Shown here one piece after another: positions 1 to 8,782 of a stretch of 55,310 nucleotides of DNA. Under the pieces are notes generated by a model. That model was not told the DNA's origin and did no database searches. It worked only from the letters and a program-made list of their open reading frames with translations. The DNA is from Ceratorhiza oryzae-sativae (lineage: Eukaryota; Basidiomycota; Agaricomycetes; Cantharellales; Ceratobasidiaceae). Location: positions 1 through 55,310 of the forward strand of contig JARWMV010000101.1 in the NCBI GenBank assembly GCA_030998015.1, in the 5' to 3' direction. Position numbers and translations under genes: made by a program. How positions within the stretch are numbered: position 1 is the stretch's first letter; each line of letters begins with the position of its first letter.

Positions 1-181
1 TGCAATTAGGGGCCACTTAAAATAGCAAAGCTATTTTAGAGGCCCCGTAATTGCTTCATTTGGGGGGTGGATGCCCCCCAAACAATGCAGCGTAGCTGCA
101 CATGTTTGGGGGTGTTTTTGGAAATCAATTTTTTGACCCCCTCCCAACATACAATGGGATCTTTTTTTAAAATTTTGTCAC

Positions 182-316
182 AAATTCGCCATGCAACTTC
201 AATTGAAAGTGAATGGCACTTTCCGATCGATCAGTAAGATTCAGGTCGTAACTAAAAAGGAGAAAGAGGAATTAAAGTCCGTCTTAAAGGATTCAATTCA
301 CCAACTTTATTCTCAC
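182..316 (+). pseudogene. Unidentified protein fragment with KFAMQLQ motif
   Basis: Open frame of about 45 codons containing KFAMQLQLKVNGTFRSISK followed by a Lys/Glu-rich stretch (VVTKKEKEEL). It ends at the A element that starts at 340. A second piece with the same core (NPDRKFAMQLQ) lies at 18517-18590, so this is a real protein family present twice, not a chance frame. I do not recognise it firmly. The GIY-YIG remnant begins directly after the A+B insertion at 677, so it may be the N-terminal part of that endonuclease. The RSIS..Q pattern also recalls the N-terminal part of mitochondrial-plasmid family B DNA polymerases. Low AT-rich coding signal and no start codon are visible; treat it as a fragment. 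Confidence 0.3.
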
Positions 317-339
317 CCCTGCGGCCCTAGATCCGCTCC

Positions 340-676
340 CCGCCGGCGTTAGAGGGAATCCTAAAGATTCCCTCGTAGAAAATGACGACCGTTCGTCATT
401 TTCAGCCGGCGGCTAAATATCGATATTATGCCGCGCACTAGCAATCGCAAACGGTTGCGATTGCTCACGTTGGTTGGTGGGACAAGTCCCACCAGCAACT
501 AACGCGCGCGGGCCCCCGCTCTATCGGCTAAAATCTTAGGTGTAACCCAAGATTTCAGCCGCTAAAGCGGAGGGTCAACGACCCGTGGGCATTGTTAACG
601 AGGCCGCGTTCGCGGCGAGCCGCGCGCACGCCAGGGCCGCCTTGGCAAGCCAAGGCGTTCGCAGGCGTGCACGGGT
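340..676 (+). repeat. A+B composite GC element
   Basis: Element A (340-511) joined through one G to element B (513-676). A consists of two modules. Module 1 is an outer stem CCGCCGGC/GCCGGCGG enclosing hairpins GAGGGAATC/GATTCCCTC and GAAAATGACGA/TCGTCATTTTC. Module 2 is a CCGCGC/GCGCGCGG stem enclosing hairpins AGCAATCGCAA/TTGCGATTGCT and TGGTGGGAC/GTCCCACCA. A linker with the 12-bp palindrome AATATCGATATT joins them. B is a stem GACCCGTG/CACGGGT enclosing GCCGCG/CGCGGC and CGCCTTGGC/GCCAAGGCG hairpins, preceded by an AAATCTT-based hairpin. The flank CCCCTAGATCCGC before A recurs before the A copy at 19525. Confidence 0.9.
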
Positions 677-766
677 AATGTTCTTTTGCATTTTACACAA
701 TATGAAGCAAGAGCTTTAGAGCAAGCTATTCTAAGTGCTATGAAGCCATCACTAAATACAGAATCT

Positions 767-899
767 GACCCGTGCCCGCCTACGATCGCAGCTGCGGCCC
801 TGGCGTGCGCGGGCTCGCGGCCAGAGGGGCCGCCTCGCGCACAACCTAGTGCCCCCCAAACAATGCAGCGTAGCTGCACATGTTTGGGGGGCACTAGGG
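767..899 (+). repeat. Degenerate B element plus E hairpin
   Basis: 767-833 is a diverged B-type cruciform half (GACCCGTGCCCGCC, GATCGCAGCTGCGG). The same variant recurs at 13481-13627. 848-897 is an E hairpin with flanking CACTAG/CTAGTG arms. Together with the following CGCAGATGTCCGGCAGGGG sequence it interrupts the GIY-YIG remnant. Confidence 0.7.
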
Positions 900-1242
900 C
901 CCAAAACCAAACTCGGTCATCGCAGATGTCCGGCAGGGGTTAGTCACAGACTAACCCGCTTACCGTCCCCAGCGCGGCCGGCTCGAGGGTTATATTAACT
1001 GTATAAATTTCCATAAATCTAGTGTTTTAGGGGAATACGTACGATTTGTTGATATTACCAAACCAATGAAAGAAGTTCACCCTTATTCTAAGGAAAATTT
1101 ACCATTAGTAGAAGGAATCAATTATGATGAAATTCCATTAGGACTAATTTGGGCTTACGATGAAAATCTCAATAAAATAGGGGAATTTACATCTAGTATT
1201 AAAGCAGCAAGTTTTTTGAATATTTCTAAAGGAGCAGTACTC

Positions 1243-1579
1243 CCGCCGGCGTTAGAGGGAATCCTAAAGATTCCCTCGTAGAAAATGACGACCGTTCGTC
1301 ATTTTCAGCCGGCGGCTAAATATCGATATTATGCCGCGCACTAGCAATCGCAAACGGTTGCGATTGCTCACGTTGGTTGGTGGGACAAGTCCCACCAGCA
1401 ACTAACGCGCGCGGGCCCCCGCTCTATCGGCTAAAATCTTAGGTGTAACCCAAGATTTCAGCCGCTAAAGCGGAGGGTCAACGACCCGTGGGCATTGTTA
1501 ACGAGGCCGCGTTCGCGGCGAGCCGCGCGCACGCCAGGGCCGCCTTGGCAAGCCAAGGCGTTCGCAGGCGTGCACGGGT
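1243..1579 (+). repeat. A+B composite GC element
   Basis: A at 1243-1414 and B at 1416-1579, same order and junction as at 340. It interrupts the endonuclease between codons GTA-CTC and AAT-ATT. The insertion is 337 bases (not a multiple of three), yet the two sides are in register once it is removed. Confidence 0.9.
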
Positions 1580-2083
1580 AATATTAATAAAAAATTCACT
1601 AATGGCATATTTGAGGGTAAAGTTATATCTTTATTATTTTGTAGAAATATCCTAGGTGCTATTAGTAATAAAATTCCAGTGGTAGTTATTGACCTACTAA
1701 CTGACCAAGCCTACCATTATTTCACAATTGGAGGCGCAAGTCAAGCTATAGGTATGGGAAAAACAATAAACCCTGGTACAGTTAAAACTAAATGGATTAA
1801 ACCTGGGAAATTATATCAAAATCGATGGTTAATTGTCGAGGAATCAAATTACACTGGAAAACCTTACATTGAAGGCCCTACGGCTCTAGTGTAGAACAAT
1901 CATTTTTCTTTCCAATCTTTTAACGTGGGTTTTGCCCCTTAAGGGGCCAACCCACACCCCACTATTGCTGTCGAAGCCGTATCTTTAGAAAAATATTTAG
2001 TATGGCTGGATAGCCAATACTAATTCATCAGAATTAAATATTGAATAACGAACTACGAGATCTATTTTATGTTGAAAATCAAA

Positions 2084-2278
2084 CCCCCGCTTAGGGTCAT
2101 CCAGCATTGTATTTATATATAAATACATGCTGTTGACCCGAGGGGTTTGGTTATCGAGGCCGCGTTCGCGGCGAGCCGCGCGCACGCCAGGGCCGCCTTG
2201 GCTTGATTATTGACCTTAAGGTCAATATGAGCCAAGCTTGCTTGGCTTAAGCCAGGGCGTTCGCAGGCGTGCACGGGT
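2084..2278 (+). repeat. B2 element with TCAAA direct repeats
   Basis: B2 variant: instead of the AAATCTT hairpin it carries CAGCATTGTATTTATATATA..CATGCTG inside GGGTCA/TGACCC arms. The stem arm holds a nested hairpin TTGACCTTAAGGTCAA. Flanked by TCAAA before (2079-2083) and TCAAA after (2279-2283). Confidence 0.85.
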
Positions 2279-2505
2279 CAAAAAGTAATTCCTCCGCGCT
2301 TAGGCCGCCCTGCGGGCGATCAAAGAGCGCGGAGGGGAAGAGGTTAGGGTCAAACATAGGTGATTTATTAACACTTGAGGGGCTTTGTTATTGGATTTGC
2401 GATGACGGTTATTGGAATGGGAACGGTGTACATTTGTGTACAGAATCTTTCACATTAGAAGAGGTAAATCTTTTGGTTAAAACTTTAACTGAAAAATTTA
2501 ATTTG

Positions 2506-2691
2506 ACCCTCGAGAATCGATGTAGATTTGCCTTCGCAAATCATCGATTCTCGGCGAGACGGCCGCGCTGGGGACGCCCGAAATGTGATTTCCAAAAACA
2601 CCCCCAAACATGTGCAGCTACGCTGCATTGTTTGGGGGTGGTTTTGGCCAAGCCCTACGGGCATCCATTCGGGCGTCCCCAGCGCGACGGA
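2506..2691 (+). repeat. G hairpin plus E hairpin composite
   Basis: CCTCGAG, then G hairpin GAGAATCGATG/CATCGATTCTC with inner GATTTGC/GCAAATC, then GGACGCCCGAA, then an E hairpin, then GGGCGTCCCCAGCGCGACGG. The outer GACGCCCGAA/TTCGGGCGTC arms pair, so the E hairpin sits inside a larger stem. Closely related composites occur at 3683-3902, 51141-51332 and 51969-52422. Confidence 0.75.
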
Positions 2692-2865
2692 ATGTTCCAT
2701 CAGTAAAAACAATGGTAATTTTAGAATACGAATTTCTTCTAAGTCCATACCTGAACTACAAAATGGTTATCACCTATAATGCCTCCGCGCGTTCCCTGCT
2801 CGGTCATCGAAGATGTCCGGCAGGGGCGCACTAAACCGATGATGCGATATAAAATAGGTCTTTAA

Positions 2866-4416
2866 TGTTTAGAGTATTGTTTCTTTCTTTGATTGGGAGT
2901 TATGGCAGACTTCCTTAATATTAATTAATATTAGTCAATATTAATCATTTTTAGTCAAAAAAAAAAATGAATTTCCAACAAACCCCTCCCCTAAGATCAC
3001 GCAGCTTCAATCTTCCGTATGAAGAAGTCCATAAAATGGACGATCGGAGCTGCTTTAGTTTAGGAGAATCTCATTAGAAGATATACTTCTACAGGGACCC
3101 CATAATTTAACATTTCAACCATACTCCACTTACTTACCCTTTTCTTAAAATATTACTACTGACCCCCAAACATGTGCAGCTACGCTGCATTGTTTGGGGG
3201 GCAGTAGCCCCCCAATAATGCAATGACCTCCCAATGCGTTACCAAGCCTGTAAGGCACGCCCTACGGGCCAACGTATTGGGAGGGCCATTGCAATCATTG
3301 GGGGTCTACTGTGGAATCGAATTATGGCATTCGCCCTGTTGGGTGGGGCGCCCAGTTACCCCTGGGCTTCCTACTAGTCTCCAACTGGAAGACATGCCCC
3401 AGGTATACTCCAACACGTGTTGGGTTTAGTTCATTTGATTTCGATAGTACACAAAACAAATAAATTTCTAATTATGGTGTCCCACTAGTATTGTTATTTG
3501 TATAACAATATATTAGAGGTATTCCCCTAATTATAATAATTGAAGAAAAGGCCCTAGGTTTCGTCTTATGTTATTAGGCTATGTATCGAAAATCTTTCTA
3601 AACCTTTTTGTATGTGTCCAAAGAGCTGGCGACCTAGTTCCCCATGGGCTAGCGAATTATTCCCGACCCTAACCTAAAAACTAACCCTCGAGAATCGATG
3701 TAGATTTGCCTTCGCAAATCATCGATTCTCGGCGAGCCGGCCGCGACGGTTTCTTTAAGACCCTCGAGCCGGCCGCGCTGGGGACGCCCGAAATGTGATT
3801 TCCAAAAACACCCCCAAACATGTGCAGCTACGCTGCATTGTTTGGGGGTGGTTTTGGGCCCTACGGGCCCAAGGGACATCCATTCGGGCGTCCCAGCGCG
3901 ACGGATTAGTTTCCCTTTCAGTTTGGGTGCGTCTCTGCCGGACATCTTCGATGACCGATCAGTGAACGCCTAACCCAACCGAGGACGGGAAGAGTCCGAT
4001 TTGCGCATCATGATGCGCAAATCGGGGGTTGGAAATCCAATCGCCAGTCCTAAGGAAAATTTAGTGAAACAAAGATACTGCAGCTCCGCTGCAGTACTCC
4101 CAAAATGGTTTTTGGCTGCCCCTGTCGGGGCTTGTGGCAATACAATGCACGACATGGAAAGTCCTTACCGGCGCGGGGGATTTCCCTAAGAAATAAGAAA
4201 ATAGAATAACTACATAAGTTTAATATTCATAGAGGATGTGATTATATTATCAAGTCATTCTATCATTTATTTGTGGCGCCCCACGGGATCCTAAGTTCAG
4301 CATCCTGGAAAACATGTTTTTCAGGTAGATGCCTGAATTAAAAATATAGCATGATTCTGTAATATGATATACCTTTAAAATGTAAGTCTTATAAATATTT
4401 ACAATTTTACAAATCA
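2866..4416. other. Non-coding, repeat-rich spacer before nad1
   Basis: No protein or RNA gene recognised. It contains E hairpins (3163-3207 with CTACTG/CAGTAG arms, 3809-3851), a G/E composite (3683-3902), an inverted pair ATTTGCGCATCATGATGCGCAAAT (about 3996-4022), a CTGCAGCTCCGCTGCAG hairpin near 4080 and the paired sequence CCTCCCAATGCGTTACCAAG (3228), which recurs in several E arrays. An AACCCCTCCC motif lies at about 2984. AGAAGATATACTTCTACAGG at 3076 is closely matched at about 23710, so fragments of this spacer are themselves dispersed. Confidence 0.6.
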
Positions 4417-4576
4417 ATGTCATCCACAGGATTTAATTTTTTAAACGTCCTTATTGTTCTTGTACCTATGTTATTAGGTGTTGCTTTCATGACCATAATA
4501 GAAAGAAAAGTATTAGCGGCCATGCAAAGAAGAGTAGGTCCAGATACTGTTGGTATCTATGGTATAGCTCAACCAT
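4417..4576 (+). CDS. nad1: nad1 exon 1, NADH dehydrogenase subunit 1
   Basis: Membrane subunit ND1 of complex I, inner mitochondrial membrane; helps form the quinone site. ATG at 4417 opens [17 protein letters not shown] (first transmembrane helix), then [17 protein letters not shown], the hallmark ND1 signature, and GIYGIAQP. The exon ends inside the Phe codon of QPFAD. I placed the splice after T4576 because group I introns follow a T and end in G, and joining to T8984 restores PFADAAK. It is a short exon, unbroken by repeats. It is present once: the palindrome copies only exons 2-4. Confidence 0.93.
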
Positions 4577-4737
4577 TTGCCTAGCGAGTGGCATTATCTC
4601 ATGGATGCGTCGCGGTGCGTCCCTAGGGTATTCACCATGGTGAATACCCTCTTACCTTAGACAGAATCATTTGGGGCAGAGATAATTGAAAACAGAACTA
4701 TATGCTGGGAACCGTCAATTAAAAATTTATACTCGTA

Positions 4738-4823
4738 GACCCCCAATAATTGCGCATTATTGGGGGGCTACTGCCCCTCAAACAATGCAGCGTAGCTGCA
4801 CATGTTTGGGGGTCAGTAGAGTG
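4738..4823 (+). repeat. Double E hairpin inside intron core
   Basis: Two consecutive hairpins (CCCCCAATAATTGCGCATTATTGGGGG, then CCCCTCAAACAATGCAGC...TGTTTGGGGG) between the P/Q-like and R-like core segments of nad1 intron 1. Flanks CGTAGAC and CAGTAGA resemble the duplicated GTAG seen at other E insertions. Confidence 0.7.
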
Positions 4824-5074
4824 ACAATTAAGTTTTTAGGCACAATCAGCAAGTAAGAGTTCAACTCCCTTCAACGATCACACGTTCTGCATACTTTCAA
4901 GTATGGTGGGGACCCTAGTTTCCGGTCGGGTTTCCCTTAATAAATTCTTGCCGCCGGCAGGGTCTACTGGCCTCCCAATGCGTTACCAAGCCTGGCATAT
5001 TATAGTATGATGATATGATCTATTTCTTGAGGAATGCCGCTGCCGCCTTTTTATTTATTGTTCTTAATATAATG

Positions 5075-5238
5075 CCCCCGCTCTATCGGCTAAAATCTTA
5101 GGTGTAACCCAAGATTTCAGCCGCTAAAGCGGAGGGTCAACGACCCGTGGGCATTGTTAACGAGGCCGCGTTCGCGGCGAGCCGCGCGCACGCCAGGGCC
5201 GCCTTGGCAAGCCAAGGCGTTCGCAGGCGTGCACGGGT
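5075..5238 (+). repeat. B element
   Basis: Stand-alone B copy identical in layout to 513-676, followed by AATAAA. It separates a short hydrophobic lead (5030-5074) from the LAGLIDADG frame. Confidence 0.85.
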
Positions 5239-5555
5239 AATAAATATTTGCTCTTTTGAAATTGAATCAGCTTACTTTTGTGAACATCTCAACAATTTTT
5301 TTTACTCTGTAATTGCAGGATTGGGTGACATTAATTGTAGTCCATTGTTAGTGCTGTCTTTTGTAGTGCCTACAAAACCCGAAGAAAACTCTGCACAAAA
5401 ACCAAAACGGCGATTGAGTCAAGCGGAAAGAAATAGTTTTGAACTGGCAGAAAATTTGAAAGAAATTCTAGTTGGCTGCCTTTTGGGTGATTTACACTGT
5501 CGAGACCGTTATCAAACGGGAAATGTAACTTTATATTTCGAACAAGGAGTAAGTC

Positions 5556-5727
5556 CCGCCGGCGTTAGAGGGAATCCTAAAGATTCCCTCGTAGAAAATG
5601 ACGACCGTTCGTCATTTTCAGCCGGCGGCTAAATATCGATATTATGCCGCGCACTAGCAATCGCAAACGGTTGCGATTGCTCACGTTGGTTGGTGGGACA
5701 AGTCCCACCAGCAACTAACGCGCGCGG
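5556..5727 (+). repeat. A element in LAGLIDADG gene
   Basis: 172-bp A copy. Flanks AAGTC and GACTA are mutually complementary and extend the stem, as though the target were the palindrome AGTCGACT. Confidence 0.9.
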
Positions 5728-5983
5728 GACTATTTATTCTATTTATTTGAATTATTTGAAAGCTATTGTAGTTCAACCCCCAAAATCTATGATAGACAAC
5801 CGGATACCAGAACCGGTAAAGTTTATACTCGAATTGTATTTACTACCTATTCCTTGCCTTGTTTTAATTATTTATATAACCTATTTTACCATGAGGGTAA
5901 AAAAGTAATACCATTAAATATTGCAAATCTGCTAACACCTAGAGGTTTGGCTCACTTAATTGCTGAAGATGGATCTTTTCAAA

Positions 5984-6178
5984 CCCCCGCTTAGGGTCAT
6001 CCAGCATTGTATTTATATATAAATACATGCTGTTGACCCGAGGGGTTTGGTTATCGAGGCCGCGTTCGCGGCGAGCCGCGCGCACGCCAGGGCCGCCTTG
6101 GCTTGATTATTGACCTTAAGGTCAATATGAGCCAAGCTTGCTTGGCTTAAGCCAGGGCGTTCGCAGGCGTGCACGGGT
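5984..6178 (+). repeat. B2 element with TCAAA direct repeats
   Basis: Inserted in GGATCTTTTCAAAAAACACAC; TCAAA stands on both sides. Same sequence as the B2 at 2084. Confidence 0.9.
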
Positions 6179-6959
6179 CAAAAAACACACTCAATGGCCT
6201 CCGAGCCATTACCCCCCCAAACAATGCAGCATAGCTGCATCAGTTTGGGGGGTCATTGGTTATTCTTTGTACTGACTCATTTAGTTACGAAGAAGTAACT
6301 CTATTATCTAATACTTTAAATGCCAACTGGAATTTAGAGAGTTATGTTTACAAAGAAAGAGATAGTTATAGAATCAAAATACCCAAACGAAGCTTACCTA
6401 AAATGCAAAGTTTACTAAAAAACCTTATGCCTGTTATGATGTTACACAAAATTGGGCTGTAGTTATATTAAATTTTTTCCCCTCCCCTCCAGCGTACATT
6501 TTTAGGATGTCACGCCCTACGGATAGGGTTAGGGAAAATTGAAATGGACTAATTTCACAAATTGAGCAAGCGGTTGGTCAAAACCGATTGGCGGGGCGGA
6601 TTAGCGAGGGAACTTTAAAGTGATCCCTAAAATCTAGTGCCTTGTGTATTGTAATACTACTGAAATAAGTTATCTAGCTTCCAGCTGCTTAAATAACAAA
6701 GAACCCGGTAAGTTGGGTATAACTAATATTATTGATATGATCTATTTCTTAAGGGAAAGTCGCATTAATTTTATTATTAAATTTTATTATTTACACAATT
6801 GTGCATTTAGATTCTATTGAAAATACTTATCTTGCTTTCAATCTCCTTGTTTGTAAGGAACCAGGATTTATATATCGCCAGATAATTCGATATATGTCTT
6901 GGCCTAAGATTGAGCGATTTAAAAAACATATAGCCCTTGATCATTGTCAAGATGTACCT

Positions 6960-7391
6960 CCGCCGGCGTTAGAGGGAATCCTCAGATGAGGTAGCCTTGA
7001 CCATGAGTCTCATGGTCCAGGCTACCTCCCATAAAGATTCCCTCGTAGAAAATGACGACCGTTCGTCATTTTCAGCCGGCGGCTAAATATCGATATTATG
7101 CCGCGCACTAGCAATCGCAAACGGTTGCGATTGCTCACGTTGGTTGGTGGGACAAGTCCCACCAGCAACTAACGCGCGCGGGCCCCCGCTCTATCGGCTA
7201 AAATCTTAGGTGTAACCCAAGATTTCAGCCGCCCTGCCTAGAGAACTGCGCTTTAGCGCACGTCTTGGCAGGGGTAATAAAGCGGAGGGTCAACGACCCG
7301 TGGGCATTGTTAACGAGGCCGCGTTCGCGGCGAGCCGCGCGCACGCCAGGGCCGCCTTGGCAAGCCAAGGCGTTCGCAGGCGTGCACGGGT
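6960..7391 (+). repeat. A+B composite carrying nested hairpins
   Basis: A is 222 bp (6960-7181) because a 50-bp hairpin (GAGGTAGCC...GGCTACCTC) sits in the loop of its first hairpin. B (7183-7391) has a D hairpin (CCTGCC...GGCAGG with TGCGCTTTAGCGCA) in its AAATCTT hairpin stem. Its removal joins GATGTACCT to AATATTCTT in frame. Confidence 0.9.
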
Positions 7392-7521
7392 AATATTCTT
7401 TCTTTCCGAAAAGCCTGGAATGGAGTTAGCGGTATTTACAAAATCACGTTTCTACCATTCCGGTTATTTAGCTACTATGGTTCTAGTGTTGATTTAGGGG
7501 CCCGATTCAAATATCATTTTT

Positions 7522-7866
7522 GCAGCGCGCTATGCGGCTGCCCAGCAGCGCGCTATGCGGCTGCCCAGCAGCGCGCTATGCGGCTGCCCAGCAGCGCGCT
7601 ATGCGGCTGCCCAGCAGCGCGCTATGCGGCTGCCCAGCAGCGCGCTATGCGGCTGCCCAGCAGCGCGCTATGCGGCTGCCCAGCAGCGCGCTATGCGGCT
7701 GCCCAGCAGCGCGCTATGCGGCTGCCCAGCAGCGCGCTATGCGGCTGCCCAGCAGCGCGCTATGCGGCTGCCCAGCAGCGCGCTATGCGGCTGCCCAGCA
7801 GCGCGCTATGCGGCTGCCCAGCAGCGCGCTATGCGGCTGCCCAGCAGCGCGCTATGCGGCTGCCCA
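7522..7866 (+). repeat. 23-bp GC minisatellite, 15 copies
   Basis: Fifteen perfect tandem copies of GCAGCGCGCTATGCGGCTGC plus CCA (345 bp). The unit is itself a GCAGC/GCTGC hairpin and occurs singly or doubly elsewhere (about 12265, 18165-18203, 26593, 27578). All frames are open across it, creating long spurious ORFs. It sits inside the GIY-YIG gene between KYHF and NGPK. Copy number is likely to vary between molecules. Confidence 0.97.
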
Positions 7867-7956
7867 CAATGGACCCAAACAAAACAACTTCTTGGGTATA
7901 TTTCTTAAAGTATTTGGTTGGTCTTTATTTTCAATCACTGTAGACCCCCGACATTG

Positions 7957-8197
7957 CCGCGCGCGTTAGTTGCTGGTGGGACTTGTCCCACCAACCAACG
8001 TGAGCAATCGCAACCGTTTGCGATTGCTAGTGCGCGGCATAATATCGATATTTAGCCGCCGGCTGAAAATGACGAACGGTCGTCATTTTCTACGAGGGAA
8101 TCTTTAGGATTCCCTCTAACGCCGGCGGGCATTACAATATCGGGGGGTTGCTGCCCACCAAACAATGCAGCGTAGCTGCACATGTTTGGGGGTCAGT
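7957..8197 (-). repeat. A element (reverse) plus E hairpin
   Basis: A on the minus strand (7957-8128) nested between the two arms of an E-type hairpin: GACCCCCGACATTG before and CAATATCGGGGGG after, followed by a full E hairpin. GTAG occurs on both outer sides (CTGTAG/CAGTAG). The same arrangement is found inverted at about 20397-20650. Confidence 0.85.
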
Positions 8198-8466
8198 AGT
8201 AGAAACTTGTACCCGAGAACAGCTAAATGACCGAGAAAATTGGTATTTATCTAACTTCAAACCGCTCCTTAATATTTTAATGATTGCATCATCGGATCCA
8301 CGAGTTCCAGGTATTTTATCGGCATTAACTCGAGCAAAGATTAGTTCTAGCTTACAGGGTCGAAAAGATTCTGAAGCCACTCGAGTTCGAAAAAGTATTT
8401 CAAAACTGGGAATAAATAATCCATTTTATGGTAAAGGTCCCGGAATCCGAGCTTTAGATATTGCAG

Positions 8467-8577
8467 GTGACCCCCAATAAGGCAATGGCCTCCCAATGCG
8501 TCACAAACGTATTGGGGGGGGGCCATTACCTTATGCAATGAGCGCCACAAGTCTTGTGGCGCGCATTGCAATCATTG
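8467..8577 (+). repeat. E-type hairpin array
   Basis: Concentric inverted arms CCCCCAATAAGGCAATGGCC / GGCCATTACCTTATGCAATG and GCGCCACAAG/CTTGTGGCGC, ending in CAATCATTGGGG. It interrupts the NUMOD region of the GIY-YIG gene. Confidence 0.7.
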
Positions 8578-8617
8578 GGGAGCAGCTGAAAAAGCTGGAA
8601 CTAAAATTTATGTATAT

Positions 8618-8782
8618 GACCCGTGCACGCCTGCGAACGCCTTGGCTTAAGCCAAGGCGGCCCTGGCGTGCGCGCGGCTCGCCGCGAACGCGGCCTCGAT
8701 AACCATACCCACGGGTCGTTGACCCTCCGCTTATCGGCTGAAATCTTGGGTTACACCTAAGATTTCAGCCGATAAGCGGGGG
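8618..8782 (-). repeat. B element at palindrome edge
   Basis: Minus-strand B (GACCCGTG... to ...GCGGGGG). Its first base is also the first base shared with the right arm; its mirror copy ends at 47241. Confidence 0.9.

Larger units (their letters stand above)
677..1894 (+). pseudogene. GIY-YIG homing endonuclease, broken by repeats
   Basis: Intron-type endonuclease pieces in order: 680-766 reads HFTQYEARALEQAILSAMKP, the typical end of a GIY-YIG nuclease domain; about 1000-1242 reads VHPYSKENLPLVEGIN and IKAASFLNISKGAV, a NUMOD1-like DNA-binding helix; 1580-1894 continues to a stop with KLYQNRWLIVEE. The pieces are separated by a B-like/E insertion (767-about 960) and an A+B composite (1243-1579). 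Removing the second insertion exactly gives a continuous frame (AV-L-NINKKF). The catalytic GIY...YIG motif itself is not visible here, so the N-terminus is lost or lies outside the window. It presumably belonged to an intron of a gene to the left. Confidence 0.6.
2041..2865 (+). pseudogene. LAGLIDADG_2 homing endonuclease, C-terminal part
   Basis: C-terminal half of a single-chain LAGLIDADG_2 enzyme in pieces: 2041-2083 (NELRDLFYVENQ), about 2279-2505 (KVIP, SNIGDLLTLEGL, CDDG second catalytic motif, CTESFTLEEVNLLVKTL), about 2692-2780 (FRIRISSKSIPELQ) and the family-typical end PMMRYKIGL-stop at about 2840-2865. Pieces are separated by B2 (2084-2278), F (about 2291-2336), a G/E composite (2506-2691) and a short GC insertion (about 2781-2836). 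Removing B2 plus one TCAAA restores NQKVIP. No N-terminal LAGLIDADG motif is present in the window. Confidence 0.65.
5239..6462 (+). pseudogene. LAGLIDADG_2 HEG of nad1 intron 1, four insertions
   Basis: Intron-mobility endonuclease of the LAGLIDADG_2 type. Order after removing insertions: hydrophobic N-terminal lead, KRRLSQAERNSFELAENLKE, first motif ILVGCLLGDLHC, YFEQG, DYLFYLFELFESYC, PKIYDRQPDTRTGKVY, LLTPRGLAHLIAEDGSF (second motif), ILCTDSFSYEEVTLL, YRIKIPKRSLPKMQ, MPVMMLHKIGL-stop. The insertions are A (5556-5727), B2 (5984-6178) and E (about 6190-6262); B (5075-5238) lies just upstream. B2 removal with one TCAAA restores SFQK. No nonsense codon or frameshift is seen outside the insertions. 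Encoded in frame up to the inserted GC elements; whether it is still translated is unknown. Confidence 0.75.

Noticed and set aside
5690..5770. Recurrent ORFs starting MVGQVPPATNARG or ending [31 protein letters not shown]
   Set aside because: These are translations of the A element in its six frames, seen at nearly every copy; they are attached to whatever flank lies alongside.
5690..5908. 72-codon ORF ending CLVLIIYITYFTMRVKK
   Set aside because: It is a shifted frame of the LAGLIDADG gene; the correct frame here reads TGKVYTRIVFTTYSLPCFN.
7520..7969. Overlapping ORFs of 117-149 codons rich in ARYAAAQQ / MRLPSSALCGCP
   Set aside because: They are three frames of one 23-bp tandem repeat; the unit length is not a multiple of three and nothing else supports coding.
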